A DNA stretch of 64,000 bases from Terriglobales bacterium (GTDB taxonomy: Bacteria; Acidobacteriota; Terriglobia; Terriglobales; Acidobacteriaceae): contig JAICXB010000005.1 of the NCBI GenBank assembly GCA_025980765.1, positions 34,653 to 98,652 of the forward strand, read 5' to 3'. The notes beneath the pieces are model-generated. The model did not search any database and had not been told where the DNA came from. It worked only from the letters and a program-made list of their open reading frames with translations. The translations under genes were made by a program, and so were the position numbers. Positions 1-8,863 of the stretch are shown in pieces; the first letter of the stretch is position 1; every line of letters starts with the position of its first letter.

Positions 1-1
1 C

Positions 2-955
2 ATGTTCAAACTCGATCAACAACTGTTTCCCAACACGTTTTCACGGGTCTCGTCCTTTAATGCGATTCCTGTCCGTGAAGACATACTTTTCGTCAACGCA
101 AAGGGCGAAGAGAAAGCTGGGCTACGGAAAGCAGCGCAAAAGCGGCTGAGTCAATTGGGAGCTCCACTCAAAAAGCTGCTCTCACCAGACGAAATCGTTC
201 TCTTTACCGCGCGAGCTCAGATGCCAATGAGCGGTTTGGAACAGTACAGCTTAGGCTGGTTTGCGCAAATTGTCGGCCTGGTGACTCTGGTGCTCACGAA
301 CAAACGCTTGTTGGCGTTTCGCGTGAATCGAGACGGATCCTGGCGCGGGAACGTCCGCAGTTGTGCGTATGGCGATATCAAGGAAACAAAGTTTGTCGGC
401 TTCCTCACTCACTTTGCAATGCTGAAGTATGCGGATGGCACGAAGGAAAAATACTGGGGGATCGACCGGACAACGAAAAAAATGCTTCGATTGCTGCTGC
501 CCATGCTGCAGCAGGCAAGTTCGCAGGAGACTACGGCAACGAAAGCAATGGTTTCTTTGTGTCCGGCATGCGCTGCGCAACTCCGTTCCAGGAACTACGA
601 GTGCCAATCTTGTGGACAGAAATTCCGCGACGAATCGCCTTTGCCCTGGCGCATTCTGATTCCTGGCGGCGTTTATTTCTACGCGCGACAAAATGGAATG
701 GGCTTGGTGCACGCCCTTATCGACGCGATTTTCATGCTCGAGACGCTTGCTCTTCTGGTTGTGTTCACAACCTCTTCCGGGACACAGCGGCAGAACGCCG
801 CGATCACTTTGGCCTATTGGGCAGTCCTTCTGCTGATTGAAAAAACCATTGCTTTTGCCCATGCGAGAAAATTTCTGCGCGAGTTCATTCCTATCGCTGA
901 CACCTCGCGGGCTGCGATGCCGGGAATTTCAGCAGCTGCAGCAGCCGGGCGTTAA
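2..955 (+). CDS. Membrane protein with PH-like domain and zinc ribbon
   Basis: 317-residue protein of unassigned function. Residues about 60-165 read like a bacterial PH-type domain (EIVLFTA, then VLTNKRLLAF and a later LKYADG strand). A zinc ribbon follows, with Cys187-x2-Cys190 and Cys201-x2-Cys204. Two hydrophobic segments at about 238-257 and 266-285 suggest a membrane anchor near the C-terminus. I see no catalytic motif. The first ATG lies one base inside the window, so an upstream start cannot be excluded. It is followed by a repeat-bearing gap and then the antiporter operon, so no functional link is implied. The domain reading is moderately sure; the role is unknown. Confidence 0.7.
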   Translation: MFKLDQQLFPNTFSRVSSFNAIPVREDILFVNAKGEEKAGLRKAAQKRLSQLGAPLKKLLSPDEIVLFTARAQMPMSGLEQYSLGWFAQIVGLVTLVLTNKRLLAFRVNRDGSWRGNVRSCAYGDIKETKFVGFLTHFAMLKYADGTKEKYWGIDRTTKKMLRLLLPMLQQASSQETTATKAMVSLCPACAAQLRSRNYECQSCGQKFRDESPLPWRILIPGGVYFYARQNGMGLVHALIDAIFMLETLALLVVFTTSSGTQRQNAAITLAYWAVLLLIEKTIAFAHARKFLREFIPIADTSRAAMPGISAAAAAGR

Positions 956-959
956 AAAG

Positions 960-1071
960 TCCAATTTTAGTTTCTGGTTGTTCAGCGGCTTCAGCCGCGG
1001 CTGAAGCCGCTGGAGATAAACAGGGATCACCTATCGCCTCCCGTCGGCACGGATAAATCCGTGCCCTTCCC
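960..1071. repeat. Intergenic repeat module with two perfect palindromes (copy 1)
   Basis: A perfect 30-bp palindrome lies at 983-1012 (half-site CAGCGGCTTCAGCCG). A second palindrome lies at 1046-1065 (GGCACGGAT, AA, ATCCGTGCC), followed by CTTCCCTCAAACG. Nearly the same roughly 110-bp arrangement recurs at about 32205-32320, so this is a dispersed module and not an isolated hairpin. It fills the gap between the first gene and the antiporter operon. It resembles a REP/BIME-like element; no coding potential is seen. Confidence 0.85.
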
Positions 1072-1189
1072 TCAAACGCGATCTATCGCCGGCTTTCGCG
1101 GCTTCCTTCCAGAAATTTCAGCTATATACAACCAAGCCGAAAAGTCTGAGGTTCTATAGGTATGTGGCAGGCGCTGGTTCGCGATCTCG

Positions 1190-1690
1190 ATGACTGGTGG
1201 GGCAAAATCCGCGCTGACTCTCGTGCTCTGGGCGTCCGCCTCCTATCTGCTCTGGATCGTTTTGACCGGGACATTCGCTCTGCACGAACTTCTGCTCGGC
1301 ACTTTGGCGGCGCTGCTGGCGACTCTGGGACTCGGGACCGTCAACCTCAAATATCCCGCGCGGTTTCGGCCAACTCTGGGCGAACTGCTCGCGTTCTGGC
1401 GTCTCGCCTGGTATCTGCTGAGCGGCGCCGGCGAGGTGTGGCTGGTGGCAGCCCGGGACCTCGTGGGAGGCAAGCCCGCCAACTCTATGTTCCGGCTCGC
1501 TGAATTTGAGGCTGGAGAACAAGAGGACCCGCATTGCACTGCGCGGCGCGTGCTTGCCACCACCTACACCACGGTCGCGCCGAATTTCATCGTACTGGGC
1601 GTGAATTCCCGCGAACGGAAATTGCTCTTTCATCAGATCGAGCGCAGCGCCGTTCCGAAAATGACGAAAGGATTGGGAGCGAAATCTTGA
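1190..1690 (+). CDS. mrpE: Mrp-type Na+/H+ antiporter subunit E
   Basis: First gene of a seven-gene antiporter operon. The 166-residue protein matches MrpE/MnhE in length and layout: two hydrophobic segments near the N-terminus (about 8-50), then a cytoplasmic part with the family-like stretch ATTYTTVAPNFIVLGV near residues 123-139. MrpE is a small membrane subunit of the multisubunit cation/proton antiporter and supports assembly or activity rather than the ion path. The ATG at 1190 is chosen because the other upstream ATG (1162) is in another frame. Its stop overlaps the start of the next gene, implying translational coupling. Confidence 0.9.
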   Translation: MTGGAKSALTLVLWASASYLLWIVLTGTFALHELLLGTLAALLATLGLGTVNLKYPARFRPTLGELLAFWRLAWYLLSGAGEVWLVAARDLVGGKPANSMFRLAEFEAGEQEDPHCTARRVLATTYTTVAPNFIVLGVNSRERKLLFHQIERSAVPKMTKGLGAKS

Positions 1691-1941
1691 ACATCTGGGA
1701 ACTGGCCGCCCAAGTCATGATCTTTGCCCTCGTGCCTCTCACCTGGATGGCGGTCCGGGGAGATGCGCGCCATCGTCTGGTCGCCTTCTTCATGGCCGGA
1801 GTGGTGATCACGTTGTTGATGATGCTGCTCACCATGGCATTCAACCGGATGCCCATGATGGATCTGGCGATTGCGCTGGCGCTGATGTCGTTTGGCGGAG
1901 GCATTGTTTTCGCGCGTTTCTTCGCGCGCCACCTGCGATGA
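1687..1941 (+). CDS. mrpF: Mrp-type antiporter subunit F
   Basis: 84-residue protein with three hydrophobic helices, the size and topology of MrpF/MnhF. The start is a TTG at 1687 inside TTGA, overlapping the mrpE stop, with GGGAG at 1675-1679 as ribosome binding site. An internal ATG at 1717 would cut into the first helix, so TTG fits better. The conserved acidic position in the family's last helix region is represented by MMDLAIALAL. It is part of the membrane arm of the antiporter. Sequence similarity within this family is low, so the call also rests on operon position between E and G. Confidence 0.85.
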   Translation: MNIWELAAQVMIFALVPLTWMAVRGDARHRLVAFFMAGVVITLLMMLLTMAFNRMPMMDLAIALALMSFGGGIVFARFFARHLR

Positions 1942-2294
1942 AGACCATTGCCATCGAAGCTTTCCTGGCGGCGGGCGTGCTTACGACGCTGTTGTCCGTT
2001 TTGGGAATGGCGCGGATGCGCGATCCCTACCAGCAGATGCACTACATCTCGCCTCCGGCGTCGCTGAGTGCGATCTGTATCACGGCGGCGATATTTCTTC
2101 AGCAGGGGATGAAGCCGGAATCCTTCAAAGCAGTGCTGATTACGCTGCTGCTGATCGCGATGAACACGATTGTTACCCACGAAGCCGCGCGCGGTTTCCG
2201 CATCGCCGAAGTCGAGGATTGGAGTCCCAAAAAGGGAGAAGAAGTGCCGCTCAAAGCAAGTGACGAACTGGTGCGGCAGGAGCCGGGTTCATGA
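1938..2294 (+). CDS. mrpG: Mrp-type antiporter subunit G
   Basis: 118 residues with three hydrophobic segments and the MrpG/MnhG-like loop RMRDPYQQMHYISPPASLSA near residues 26-45 (the family usually has a similar DPFTRLHA-type motif). The ATG overlaps the mrpF stop by 4 nt (ATGA). The C-terminus (about 88-118) is a short hydrophilic tail. It acts with E and F as a small integral-membrane subunit of the cation/proton antiporter. Identification is firm from the motif and operon. Confidence 0.9.
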   Translation: MKTIAIEAFLAAGVLTTLLSVLGMARMRDPYQQMHYISPPASLSAICITAAIFLQQGMKPESFKAVLITLLLIAMNTIVTHEAARGFRIAEVEDWSPKKGEEVPLKASDELVRQEPGS

Positions 2295-2560
2295 GACTCT
2301 TGCAATGGACCATTCTGCTGCTGGTGGCGATTGCCGCGCCCGGCGTTGTGCTGGCCCGCGATCCAAAAAAGCAAGTTGTGACCCTGAGCTTCTATGGCCT
2401 GTTATGCGCTCTGATGTTTTTCATCTTTCAGGCCCCGGATGTGGCCCTCTCCCAGATCACCATCGGAGCGGTGATGCTGCCGCTGATGATCATGCTGGCG
2501 CTCACCCGCATGCAGCATCAAAATCTGCGTCGTGAACGCCAGAAGAAAGGCAAACAATGA
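2291..2560 (+). CDS. MbhD-like (DUF4040) antiporter subunit
   Basis: 89 residues with two to three hydrophobic helices and a conserved segment containing FFIFQAPDVALSQITIGA, typical of the MbhD/DUF4040 domain. In Bacillus-type Mrp complexes this domain forms part of the C-terminal region of the large MrpA protein; here it is a stand-alone gene, as in archaeal Mbh/Mbx complexes. The acidic residue in PDVALSQ is the polar residue normally placed mid-membrane. The start overlaps mrpG by 4 nt and the end overlaps the next gene by 4 nt, so it is co-translated with the complex. Confidence 0.85.
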   Translation: MRLLQWTILLLVAIAAPGVVLARDPKKQVVTLSFYGLLCALMFFIFQAPDVALSQITIGAVMLPLMIMLALTRMQHQNLRRERQKKGKQ

Positions 2561-3324
2561 GCTCGCGAGCGCGCACCATTTTCTTTCTGATTTCCGCCGC
2601 AGGCTTGGCGGCCGTGTTTGCGTGGGGATTTCGCGATGCGCCGCCACTCGGCGATTATCGCGGCCCGTACGGCGACGTGGTGACGCAAGTGGCGGGCTAT
2701 GAACGCCATGCCACCGACGTGGTGAACGCCATCAACTATGACTATCGCGGCTTTGACACCTTGGGCGAGGAGTTCATTTTCTTTGCTTCGGTGCTGGGAG
2801 TTCTCCTGCTGTTTCGTCCGCAGAAAGAAAAAGAGAACGAGGCGAAAAACGACAGCAAGGAACAAGAGCACCTGGAAGAAGAGCTGCCGGTATCGGACAC
2901 CTTGCGGGTGAGCATGCAACTGATGGTCGTGATCATGATCGTGTTTGGCGTTTACATCGCCGCGCACGGACAACTCACTCCCGGAGGCGGCTTCCAGGGT
3001 GGCGTGATTCTCGCCTCGGCGCCGCTGGTCGTTTATCTCTCTGGCAATGCCGAGACCTTCGAGCGCATTGTTTCCAGTCCGTTGATCAAGCTGGCGGAAT
3101 CGGGTGGAGCAGCCGGGTACGCGATCGTCGGGGCCGCTGCCCTGTTCTTTGGCGCGCATTTCCTTACCAACATCATTCCCCTGGGCATGACTGGAGACCT
3201 CTTCTCGTCGGGAACCATCGCCGTGATCAGCGCACTGGTAGGCTTGGAGGTCACCGGCGGCTTTGTACTGCTGATGAAAACCTACTTGCAGGAGATCATC
3301 GTGGCGCACGGCGAGAAGAAATAG
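2557..3324 (+). CDS. mrpB: MbhE-MrpB fusion-type antiporter subunit
   Basis: 255 residues. The first 95 residues contain two hydrophobic segments and a LGEEFIFFASVLGVLLLF stretch like MbhE or the end of MrpA. A charged linker (about 90-110) leads to a C-terminal MnhB domain with GVYIAAHGQLTPGGGFQGG near residues 129-147, the hallmark of MrpB. So one polypeptide joins an MbhE-like part to MrpB. The start overlaps the MbhD-like gene by 4 nt. It is an integral-membrane part of the cation/proton antiporter. Confidence 0.88.
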   Translation: MSSRARTIFFLISAAGLAAVFAWGFRDAPPLGDYRGPYGDVVTQVAGYERHATDVVNAINYDYRGFDTLGEEFIFFASVLGVLLLFRPQKEKENEAKNDSKEQEHLEEELPVSDTLRVSMQLMVVIMIVFGVYIAAHGQLTPGGGFQGGVILASAPLVVYLSGNAETFERIVSSPLIKLAESGGAAGYAIVGAAALFFGAHFLTNIIPLGMTGDLFSSGTIAVISALVGLEVTGGFVLLMKTYLQEIIVAHGEKK

Positions 3325-3671
3325 TGCTGAACTATCTCACATACATTGTGGCTGCCTGGATTTTTCTGTGGGGACTCTACGGCATCGTCACCAGCAAGAA
3401 CCTGGTGCATCAGGTCGTCTGCGCGGCCGTGCTGCAGACCTCGACCTACGTTCTGCTGCTCGGCATTGGTTTCAAAGTGGGAGGAACGGCGCCGATCTTC
3501 GCCGACATTCCTGTTGGGACTTCAGTCGTCGATCCACTGGTGCAGGCGCTGATGCTGACTGACATCGTGGTGGAAGCGACAGTGATGGCGCTGCTGCTGT
3601 CGATGGTGGTGAAGTCAAATGAAGTTGCGGGGACCGTCGATCCTGAAGAGTTGCGAGTACTGACGGGATGA
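3324..3671 (+). CDS. mrpC: Mrp-type antiporter subunit C (NuoK-like)
   Basis: 115 residues, three transmembrane helices, homologous to NuoK/MrpC. The conserved segment DPLVQALMLTDIVVEATVMAL near residues 70-90 carries the acidic residues of the family (Asp and Glu in the third helix). The GTG start shares its first base with the previous stop (TAGTG). The end overlaps mrpD by 4 nt. NuoK-type subunits form part of the ion pathway along the membrane arm. Confident identification. Confidence 0.92.
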   Translation: MLNYLTYIVAAWIFLWGLYGIVTSKNLVHQVVCAAVLQTSTYVLLLGIGFKVGGTAPIFADIPVGTSVVDPLVQALMLTDIVVEATVMALLLSMVVKSNEVAGTVDPEELRVLTG

Positions 3672-5488
3672 CTGCGACCACAATGTTTCCGCTTCCAATC
3701 GCAATTCCGCTCGCGGTCGCGGCCTTCATTGCCCTGAGCGGCAAATTGCTGGGACGCCGCTTCTCCGATGCGCTCGCAATTGCCACAGCCGCAGCCAATT
3801 TGTGGATGACAATCTCGATTCTGCGCGCTACCTGGTTGCAGCCGCAAACCTATTGGTTCGGCAACTGGTGGCCGCGCGCTCACGATGTGGCGTTGGGAAT
3901 CTGCTTTACCGTGGATTCCGTCGGGGCTTCACTGGCGGTGCTTGCCAGTTTGCTTACCACTGCCGGGCTGCTCTTTTCCTGGGAAATCTTTGAAGACACT
4001 GAGAACCATTTCCAACCGCTGATGTTGATCTTCATGGCGGCGATGTGCGGCTTCAGCTATACCGGCGATCTGTTTAACCTGTTCGTCTTCTTCGAGCTGA
4101 TGAGCGTCGCCGCGTTCGCGCTGTGCGGACTGAAGACGCTGGAGCCCGCGCCGTTGCAGGGCGCCTACAACTTCGGCCTGGTGAACACCGTAGGCGCGTT
4201 CATGATCGTAATGGGAATTGGACTGCTCTACGCGCGCACCGGCGCGCTCAATTTCGCGCAGGTTGGGCGCTCGCTCGGGAGCAGCAGCGATGCGCTGGTA
4301 TTGCTCGCGTTTCTGCTGATCTCAGTAGGCTACATGGTCAAAGCGGCGATTGTGCCGTTCCACTTCTGGCTGGCAGACGCGCACGCTGTGTCTCCCAGTC
4401 CGGTATGTGTGTTGTTCTCCGGAGTGATGGTCGAACTCGGCATCTACGCGGTGGCGCGAGTGTACTGGACGATGTTCCAGGGCGGACTCGCGGCGCACAC
4501 GCGCGAGCTACGTGCAATTTTGTTAGTGATGGCCGCGATCACGGCGATCGTCGGAGCGCTCATGTGCTACGCCGAACATCATCTCAAGCGGCTGCTGGCG
4601 TTCTCCACCATCGCGCACGCTGGACTGATGCTCGCCGGAGTCGGCCTGCTTGCGCCCAAGGCGCTGGGCGGCTTCTCGCTTTATGTCTTGTCGCACGGCG
4701 TGGTCAAAGGTGGATTGTTTCTTTGCGCTGGGATCGTCCTGCATCGACTGCGAAAGATCGGAGAAGACCACTTGCACGGAGAAGGCAAAGGCATGTGGTG
4801 GACTGCAGGCCTTTTCCTTTTGGGCGCCTGGGGGCTCGCGGGAGCTCCTCCGTTCGGCACACTGCTGGGGGAAAGCATGATTTCGGATTCGGCCAAAGAG
4901 TTTCATCAGGCCTGGCTGCCCTACATTTTCATGTTTGCCGAAATCGTGACTGCCGGCGCGGTCTTTCGCGCTACCTTCAGAATCTTCTTCGGATGGGGCG
5001 AACTGGCTCCGACCGATAGGTCTTCTCAAATCGAAGAAAAGCCGGAGACGGATGAAGAGGAAGAAAACGTCCCCGCCGTGATGTTCGTTCCTGCAGCCGT
5101 CCTGATTCTTTTGGGAATTGCCTTGAGCGCAGTCCCGAATTTGCGCAGCACCGCCGAAGCCGGCGCGCAGTTATTTACGAATCAGTTCACCTACGCACAG
5201 GCGGTGCTGCAGAACGTTGAGCCGGCCGCTCCCGCGCTCACCGCGCCGGAACCGCTTACATCGTCGATCGTCCGCTCCTGCATCGCTCTCGCACTCGCGC
5301 TGTTGCTCGCCCTGGGGAGCCTGTTCCATAAGAGGATCGGAGGATGGCTGAAGTTCACCCACAGTCTGGAACTTGGCAATCCCATTTTGAGAAAGGCCCA
5401 CAGCGGGCATCCCGGAGATTACGTTGCCTGGCTATCATTTGGGACGGCATTGCTGGGGGGCATGTTTGTCTGGTTCTTGCGGCGTTAG
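3668..5488 (+). CDS. mrpD: Mrp-type antiporter subunit D (NuoN/L-like)
   Basis: 606 residues and about 14 hydrophobic helices. It is the only large proton-pumping-type subunit of this operon. Key residues of the Proton_antipo_M family are present: Glu143 in FFELMS and Lys225 in KAAIVPFHFWLADAHA. A hydrophilic, acidic insertion at about 458-475 (EEKPETDEEEENV) and a long C-terminal region (about 475-606) make it longer than a typical MrpD of about 490-500 residues. It overlaps mrpC by 4 nt and ends the operon. It should carry Na+/H+ or cation/H+ exchange in the cytoplasmic membrane. Confidence 0.9.
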   Translation: MTATTMFPLPIAIPLAVAAFIALSGKLLGRRFSDALAIATAAANLWMTISILRATWLQPQTYWFGNWWPRAHDVALGICFTVDSVGASLAVLASLLTTAGLLFSWEIFEDTENHFQPLMLIFMAAMCGFSYTGDLFNLFVFFELMSVAAFALCGLKTLEPAPLQGAYNFGLVNTVGAFMIVMGIGLLYARTGALNFAQVGRSLGSSSDALVLLAFLLISVGYMVKAAIVPFHFWLADAHAVSPSPVCVLFSGVMVELGIYAVARVYWTMFQGGLAAHTRELRAILLVMAAITAIVGALMCYAEHHLKRLLAFSTIAHAGLMLAGVGLLAPKALGGFSLYVLSHGVVKGGLFLCAGIVLHRLRKIGEDHLHGEGKGMWWTAGLFLLGAWGLAGAPPFGTLLGESMISDSAKEFHQAWLPYIFMFAEIVTAGAVFRATFRIFFGWGELAPTDRSSQIEEKPETDEEEENVPAVMFVPAAVLILLGIALSAVPNLRSTAEAGAQLFTNQFTYAQAVLQNVEPAAPALTAPEPLTSSIVRSCIALALALLLALGSLFHKRIGGWLKFTHSLELGNPILRKAHSGHPGDYVAWLSFGTALLGGMFVWFLRR

Positions 5489-5561
5489 ACCGAACTCTTC
5501 CGGTACAAACTCAGAAAAGACTTCCCTTTCCTTACGCATAACTGGTACATATCCGAATTGA

Positions 5562-7991
5562 ATGCTCTCCGCGATTCAAGATGTTCTTCACGATGTCCGG
5601 TATGCGCTGCGGTTACATCGCAGAACTCCGGCTCTGTCTCTGATGGCGGTGCTGACGCTGGCGCTGGGGATTGGCGCAAACACTGCCATATTTTCCATTG
5701 CCTCTCCGCTGCTGTTTCGCAAGCTGCCGGTTGCGAATCCAGATCAGCTCGTGCACATCGGCTATGCAGGCAGCTTGGGGAGCACAGAAATCTCTGAGAT
5801 TGAAGGATTCCGGCTCTATTCCGAAAATGCGAAGGCATTCTCCGATGTGATTGCTTTCGCATCCATCGGAACGCCCGACGTTCGTTATCGAGAAAATACA
5901 GAAGAGGCGGGTGGCGAAGCGGTTTCACAGAACTACTTTGCCGCGCTCGGTATCGTTCCGGCGGTCGGACGGCTGTTTGATCGCGACTCGCAGACCCAGT
6001 CGACTTCGATTGTCCTGAGCTTCGGATTGTGGCAACGGGTATTCGGAGGCCAAGCGGATGCGGTGGGCAAGAGCGTTCTGGTGAACGGCCTGCAATACAC
6101 CGTAATCGGCGTGACTCCAGCGAGCTTCTTTGGCGTGACTGTCGGCGAGTCGCCGGATTTCTACTTGCCTCTGCGAAATTCGGTGGCCAGCCCCGACTGG
6201 GTCACCGTCGTGGGCCGGTTGAAAACAGGCGTGAGCCTGGCTGCTGCCCAGACGAATCTGCTGCCGATTTTTGAACGTGTAAAGCAGCAATCGCCACTGC
6301 CGCCGGATGAGATACGACAAGGCATGGAACGGCTGGTGCTGACTCCGGTTCCGCGCGGAATCTCAGAAGTTCGGGAGCGACTCGGGTTGCCGGCCCGCAT
6401 CCTGCTCCTCGCTGTCGCGCTGGTGCTGCTGATCGCGTGCGCGAATGTAGCCAGTCTGCTGCTTGCCCATAACAGCGTGCGTCTGCGCGAATTCACCGTG
6501 CGCCAGGCGCTCGGCGCCGGACGCGTGCGCATCATCCGCCAGCTCCTCACCGAAGTTTTTTGCCTGGCAGTCGCCGGCACGATTCTTGGCGTATTCGCTC
6601 AGATCTGGGTGAGCCGTCTGCTGCTGAACTCACTTTCCACGGTGCGCGACCGCATCAGCCTGCATGCTGGATTGACCACAGATGTGCTGGCCTTCAGCGC
6701 TGGAACTATGCTTCTCGCTGTGCTTCTGGCGGGCATTCTGCCGGCGTTGTTCGTCGCCCGGTCGGACATCTCCGGTGGCTTGAAGACGCAATCGTCTTCC
6801 GCTCCTGGATCGGTGTTCCGTTCCGGGATGACGGGATTTGTTGTAGTGCAGTTGGCGTTTTCGGTGGTGTTGCTCAGCGCTGCCGGGCTTCTGCTGCACA
6901 GCCTGCTGCGCATGGAGACGGTGAATGTTGGCATGGACCGCAATCACGTTGTGGTTGCGGATCTGCTCGGAACCTCGGCGCTTCCCGCGCCGCGCGCGGC
7001 AAATTTCTATCAAGAGCTTCTGGCCAGGACGGCGTCTTTGCCCGACGTGCGCAGCGCCAGTCTTTCGCTATTCGCTCCCATGAGTGGACGGGAGTTGGGC
7101 ATCAACGTCGATGTCGAAGGATACAAATCTCGACCGGGCGAGGAGCTACATACGTTTTTGAACAGCGTTGCCCCCGGATATTTCAAAACCATGCAGATTC
7201 CATTGCTGGCGGGCCGCGACTTCGATTCCCATGACGGCCTGAACTCGCCACGCGTAGCGATTATCAACAGAACAATGGCAGCTCACTTCTTCGGCGGCTC
7301 CGATCCAATTGGCAAGCAAGTGAAAACCGTCGAAGGAAATCGGTTATTGCAGGTGATCGGCGTGGTGGGAGACGCGAAATACAACGACATCCGCGAGCAG
7401 ACGCCTGATTGCTTCTATCTAGATTTCAATCAGTCCGCTCCGACGGCAATTCGCAGCTCGTTGCTGCTGCGGGTTTCGGGTGCACCGTCCAGTCTGCTGT
7501 CAGGAAGCCTGCGCCGGCTTGTTCGCAGTCTGGATCCTTCCGTTCAGGTCGCCCAAGTTGAAACCATGCGCGAAAAGATCGATGAATCCATCCACCAAGA
7601 CCGCTTGCTCACCGGCCTCTGTACCGCCTTCAGCAGCCTGGCGCTGCTGTTGACGGACATTGGACTTTTCGGGACGCTCTCTTTCGGCGTTGCGAGCCGC
7701 AGAAACGAGCTGGGAGTACGAATGGCCCTCGGCGCAATGAGACAAGATATCTTTTCACTGATCGTTGGACAGGCTCTACGTGTAACTGCAGTTGGCTTAC
7801 TGGCAGGTATTGCCGGAAGCCTGGCTGTTTCAATTTATCTGAAGAGCCTGCTGTTCGAAGTGTCACCGATAGATCCGCTTGCCTATGCCGCTGTAGCTGT
7901 CTTGCTGCTCATCGCCGCTGCCCTCGCCTCGTACCTTCCAGCGCGGCGGGCCATGCACGTGGATCCAGTGGAGTCGCTGCGTTATCAGTAG
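5562..7991 (+). CDS. ADOP-type MacB/FtsX permease (orphan)
   Basis: 809 residues with a duplicated MacB_PCD-FtsX architecture. An N-terminal helix (LALGIGANTAIFSIASPLL, about 28-47) is followed by a periplasmic core, three FtsX helices around residues 280-410, a second periplasmic core, and three C-terminal helices (about 690-800) ending in PARRAMHVDPVESLRYQ. This layout is the acidobacterial duplicated orphan permease family. No ATPase is adjacent, as is usual for the family; the substrate is unknown. A similar gene sits at 53727-56201. The start is the first ATG after the gap; an MLSAIQDVLHDVRYALR amphipathic leader is typical. Confidence 0.9.
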   Translation: MLSAIQDVLHDVRYALRLHRRTPALSLMAVLTLALGIGANTAIFSIASPLLFRKLPVANPDQLVHIGYAGSLGSTEISEIEGFRLYSENAKAFSDVIAFASIGTPDVRYRENTEEAGGEAVSQNYFAALGIVPAVGRLFDRDSQTQSTSIVLSFGLWQRVFGGQADAVGKSVLVNGLQYTVIGVTPASFFGVTVGESPDFYLPLRNSVASPDWVTVVGRLKTGVSLAAAQTNLLPIFERVKQQSPLPPDEIRQGMERLVLTPVPRGISEVRERLGLPARILLLAVALVLLIACANVASLLLAHNSVRLREFTVRQALGAGRVRIIRQLLTEVFCLAVAGTILGVFAQIWVSRLLLNSLSTVRDRISLHAGLTTDVLAFSAGTMLLAVLLAGILPALFVARSDISGGLKTQSSSAPGSVFRSGMTGFVVVQLAFSVVLLSAAGLLLHSLLRMETVNVGMDRNHVVVADLLGTSALPAPRAANFYQELLARTASLPDVRSASLSLFAPMSGRELGINVDVEGYKSRPGEELHTFLNSVAPGYFKTMQIPLLAGRDFDSHDGLNSPRVAIINRTMAAHFFGGSDPIGKQVKTVEGNRLLQVIGVVGDAKYNDIREQTPDCFYLDFNQSAPTAIRSSLLLRVSGAPSSLLSGSLRRLVRSLDPSVQVAQVETMREKIDESIHQDRLLTGLCTAFSSLALLLTDIGLFGTLSFGVASRRNELGVRMALGAMRQDIFSLIVGQALRVTAVGLLAGIAGSLAVSIYLKSLLFEVSPIDPLAYAAVAVLLLIAAALASYLPARRAMHVDPVESLRYQ

Positions 7992-8084
7992 CGGGACCAT
8001 TTTCCCCGGACCGGATCGTCGGCCTGGGCTACCACCAGGGAAACAGCCCGAGTTCACGACAAGCTCGACTGCCGCCTGCGTACA

Positions 8085-8816
8085 TTACGTAGCTCCTCGC
8101 ATCCTAACGATCTGCCTCAGCATACCGAGCAGAAGTTCGCAGTCGGCGGCGGACAGATTGAGACGGCGCATCAGACGCCGTACCTTTTCTTCTGAAGACG
8201 GGAGTGCCTCAGCGGTCGTGTATCCGCTGCTAAGGAGAGCTTCGGTCAGCACTGTCGTGAGGCGGTCGAGGTCTTTTGCTTGGGCCCTAACAGCTTCGAC
8301 GCGCTGGGGTTCCGATTGCATATTCGGATTGCGGACTAGTTCGTACAGGCACACTGCTACCGCTTGTCCTAAATTCATGGAGATATTCGCTTCGCATGTG
8401 GGGACGCGCAGTAGCCAGTGGCAATAGGTGAGATCGTGGTTTGAGAGGCCTACCTTTTCCGATCCGAACAGGAGGGCGACCGGGCCTGCCTGGCTGGTTA
8501 TTAGATCCCTGCCTTCGGCTTCGTCCAACCGCCTGATTGAGTGATGTAACTCTCGCTGACGGACCGCGGTCGTCCCCACGACTAATGTGCAATCGGCTAC
8601 AGCCTCCGCGACGGTGTTGAACTTTTCGGCGCGGGCCAGCACTTCTGCGGCGCCCACAGCGGATCGGGCTTCCCGAAAGGCAACTTCGTAGGGCCGGACT
8701 ACACGCAGATGCAAAAAGCCGAAGTTGCTCATGGCGCGAGCGACCGCGCCGATGTTCAGCGGATTTCGCGTGCGCACCAGAATTACGCGGACGGAGGTTT
8801 CAAGGCCAGCAGGCAA
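8085..8816 (-). CDS. TrmJ-like SpoU-family RNA 2'-O-methyltransferase
   Basis: About 243 residues, a SPOUT (SpoU) methyltransferase. Motif 1 (RTRNPLNIGAVARAMSNFG), motif 2 (ALLFGSEKVGLSN) and motif 3 (SMNLGQAVAVCLYEL) are all visible, giving the trefoil-knot S-adenosylmethionine site. The closest known role is TrmJ, which methylates nucleotide 32 of tRNA; the C-terminal helical extension (about 175-243) fits TrmJ. The frame stays open to a TTG at 8870, but that would overlap the divergent gene starting at 8864. The TTG at 8816, just before the conserved N-terminal strand, is preferred. Substrate nucleotide is inference. Confidence 0.83.
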   Translation of the reverse strand: MPAGLETSVRVILVRTRNPLNIGAVARAMSNFGFLHLRVVRPYEVAFREARSAVGAAEVLARAEKFNTVAEAVADCTLVVGTTAVRQRELHHSIRRLDEAEGRDLITSQAGPVALLFGSEKVGLSNHDLTYCHWLLRVPTCEANISMNLGQAVAVCLYELVRNPNMQSEPQRVEAVRAQAKDLDRLTTVLTEALLSSGYTTAEALPSSEEKVRRLMRRLNLSAADCELLLGMLRQIVRMRGAT

Positions 8817-8863
8817 GAGCGTATTGTAGCCGGAACGCGATTTCGAGCCTGCGCGGTCAGAGC

